5,652 bases of DNA from Pseudomonadota bacterium (GTDB lineage Bacteria; Myxococcota; Bradymonadia; UBA4248): NCBI GenBank assembly GCA_017629415.1, contig JAGBXG010000332.1:1-5652 (forward strand). The letters are read 5' to 3'. Below are positions 4,531 through 5,652 of the stretch, one piece after another. The notes under the pieces were generated by a model that searched no databases, was not told the DNA's origin, and worked only from the letters and a program-made list of their open reading frames with translations. Every line of letters starts with the position of its first letter. Within the stretch, counting starts at the first letter, position 1. The position numbers and the translations under genes are program-made.

Positions 4531-5652
4531 TTAAACATTGCAGAATTCTTCATCGGCTTCGCAAGGTTGAGCCGGGAACAAGAGAATTTTATTATGTTCT
4601 GAATAATTTTTAGACCAATGACCCGGGATATGTTCGCATTCGGGAACATGGCAGACGGTATTGGGACGTGCAGAGGCAAAGACGAGCCAGTCATCATCTT
4701 GAATGATGTCATTGTTTTTGAGGACATCGAATGGATTGACATCATTTTCGGATAAAACAACTGATTTTTGTGTCTCTTCCAGACGTTTGCGCATCGCCAA
4801 AGTCGTTTGGCTGTCGCCGAAATGGGCAATAGTCATGGAAAATTGTTCGGCAATGTGAACAATTTTGTCAAACCAATCGTCAAACCCTGACTGGAGTTCG
4901 CAATTCTTGAGTGTGAACAATGCGATGCGTCTTGGTTTGGTCAACGGCGCAGGTAAATCGGCCCACATGATGAGTTTGTCGATATCATGGACAACGGCTC
5001 GCCATTTTTCACCAATAATCATATCGGTCAGTCCGGATTTGGGCCATCCCAGAAGCAAGAGGGTGGCGAGCTGTTCGCGGACGGCTCGCGCGATGCCTTC
5101 AGAAAGACTGGGATCGATGGCCGTTGCCAGACGCAATTTATGGCCGCCTTCACTGTTCATGTGGGGTTCGAGTGCTTTCTTAAAAGTTCGAATATTGGTT
5201 TCGGCATGCGCATTGTCAGGTACAACTGAAAGCAACGTCGTGCGGTGTTTGGACTGTGGCGCGCGCAAAATTTCAGCAAAATGCATCAATGCATCGACGT
5301 GTGCAGGATTGGCTACCGGCATGAGAATGTGCTCATTGGCTGCACTGGAGTGGATTTGAGCTTCGGGATTGGTATGCTCGTGTTCAATCGCAAGCTGCTT
5401 GGCCGCAGATTCGGTGACAAAGCTGGCCGTGATACATGTGATAAGAATGAGCAAAATGGCGGCATTCAAGAAAATTTCATCGAGCAATCCAGCATTATAG
5501 GCCACGAGAACAATGGCAAGTGTAGCCGCCACGCGAGCCCCCGAGAGACCAAACATGACATTGCGTTGGGCGGCAGAATAACCAAACAGTTTTTGAGCCA
5601 CAAATGCGGCGATATATTTGCCCAATAGTGCGGCTGCAGACAAAATAACAGC
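4531..5652 (-). CDS. CPA2-type cation:proton antiporter with USP-like C-terminus (partial)
   Basis: The frame is open to the window edge, so the N-terminal part is missing and 373 residues are visible. They begin in a membrane segment, then show YSAAQRNVMFGLSGARVAATLA (about 25-46), the conserved late-membrane block of CPA2 sodium/proton antiporters, and a last span (about 58-80). From residue 108 (HILMPVANPAHVDAL) to about 233 there is a universal-stress-protein-like domain, and a second, more degenerate one runs from about 241 to 361. Such cytoplasmic tails are thought to sense ligands and gate transport. The ATP-binding GxxGxS loop of true USPs is not evident. A Cys/His cluster (Cys334, His335, Cys339, His341, His345) and two further cysteines (364, 371) near the end are unusual. 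The family exchanges Na+ or K+ for H+ across the inner membrane. The ion cannot be told from this part. Confidence 0.88.
   Translation of the reverse strand, partial: AVILSAAALLGKYIAAFVAQKLFGYSAAQRNVMFGLSGARVAATLAIVLVAYNAGLLDEIFLNAAILLILITCITASFVTESAAKQLAIEHEHTNPEAQIHSSAANEHILMPVANPAHVDALMHFAEILRAPQSKHRTTLLSVVPDNAHAETNIRTFKKALEPHMNSEGGHKLRLATAIDPSLSEGIARAVREQLATLLLLGWPKSGLTDMIIGEKWRAVVHDIDKLIMWADLPAPLTKPRRIALFTLKNCELQSGFDDWFDKIVHIAEQFSMTIAHFGDSQTTLAMRKRLEETQKSVVLSENDVNPFDVLKNNDIIQDDDWLVFASARPNTVCHVPECEHIPGHWSKNYSEHNKILLFPAQPCEADEEFCNV

Noticed and set aside
4028..4534. Plus-strand frame of 168 codons opposite the second lipoprotein gene
   Set aside because: It is antisense to a frame with a clear signal peptide, lipobox and ribosome site, and its own sequence shows no domain.
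4865..5628. Several plus-strand frames of 80-164 codons opposite the antiporter gene
   Set aside because: They are antisense to a well-recognised transporter family and overlap each other, with no family features of their own.
5641..5652. Antiporter start codon at the TTG near the window edge
   Set aside because: The frame stays open to the edge and the sequence there is mid-membrane of a much longer family, so the gene simply continues outside the window.

Overview
The window looks like ordinary chromosomal DNA from a Gram-negative bacterium of low to moderate GC content. Two lipoprotein-type signal peptides, a CPA2-type cation:proton antiporter and two secreted proteins very rich in cysteine support this. 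Cysteine-rich repeat lipoproteins of this style recall Myxococcota/Bradymonadota-like deltaproteobacterial lineages, but that is only an impression; no rRNA or marker gene is present to fix the taxonomy.

Layout from left to right: (1) the probable last codons of an upstream plus-strand gene, then a small terminator hairpin. (2) A plus-strand cytoplasmic VWA (MIDAS) protein, followed by two abutting hairpins, the second a good intrinsic terminator. (3) Convergent to it, a minus-strand 441-residue lipoprotein with 45 cysteines arranged in a repeated lattice. (4) A 266-base intergenic stretch holding that gene's promoter region, an 11-13 bp bidirectional terminator, and a GC-rich island packed with inverted repeats that resembles dispersed palindromic repeat elements. 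(5) A minus-strand MIF-like tautomerase with its catalytic N-terminal proline. (6) A divergent control region of about 280 bases with several inverted repeats. (7) A plus-strand DUF805 membrane protein whose leader contains a 13-bp hairpin. (8) A perfect 11-bp hairpin without a U-tract between convergent genes. (9) A minus-strand pair that is probably one operon: the C-terminal part of the antiporter, cut by the window edge, followed after 39 bases by a second cysteine-rich lipoprotein.

No mobile element, CRISPR array, tRNA or rRNA is visible. I see no clear multi-gene system: the genes are mostly single transcription units. The points most worth checking are the triplicated cysteine lattice of the first lipoprotein, the structured GC-rich island, the leader hairpin before the DUF805 gene, the operator-like palindrome in the divergent region, and a Cys/His cluster near the C-terminus of the antiporter.
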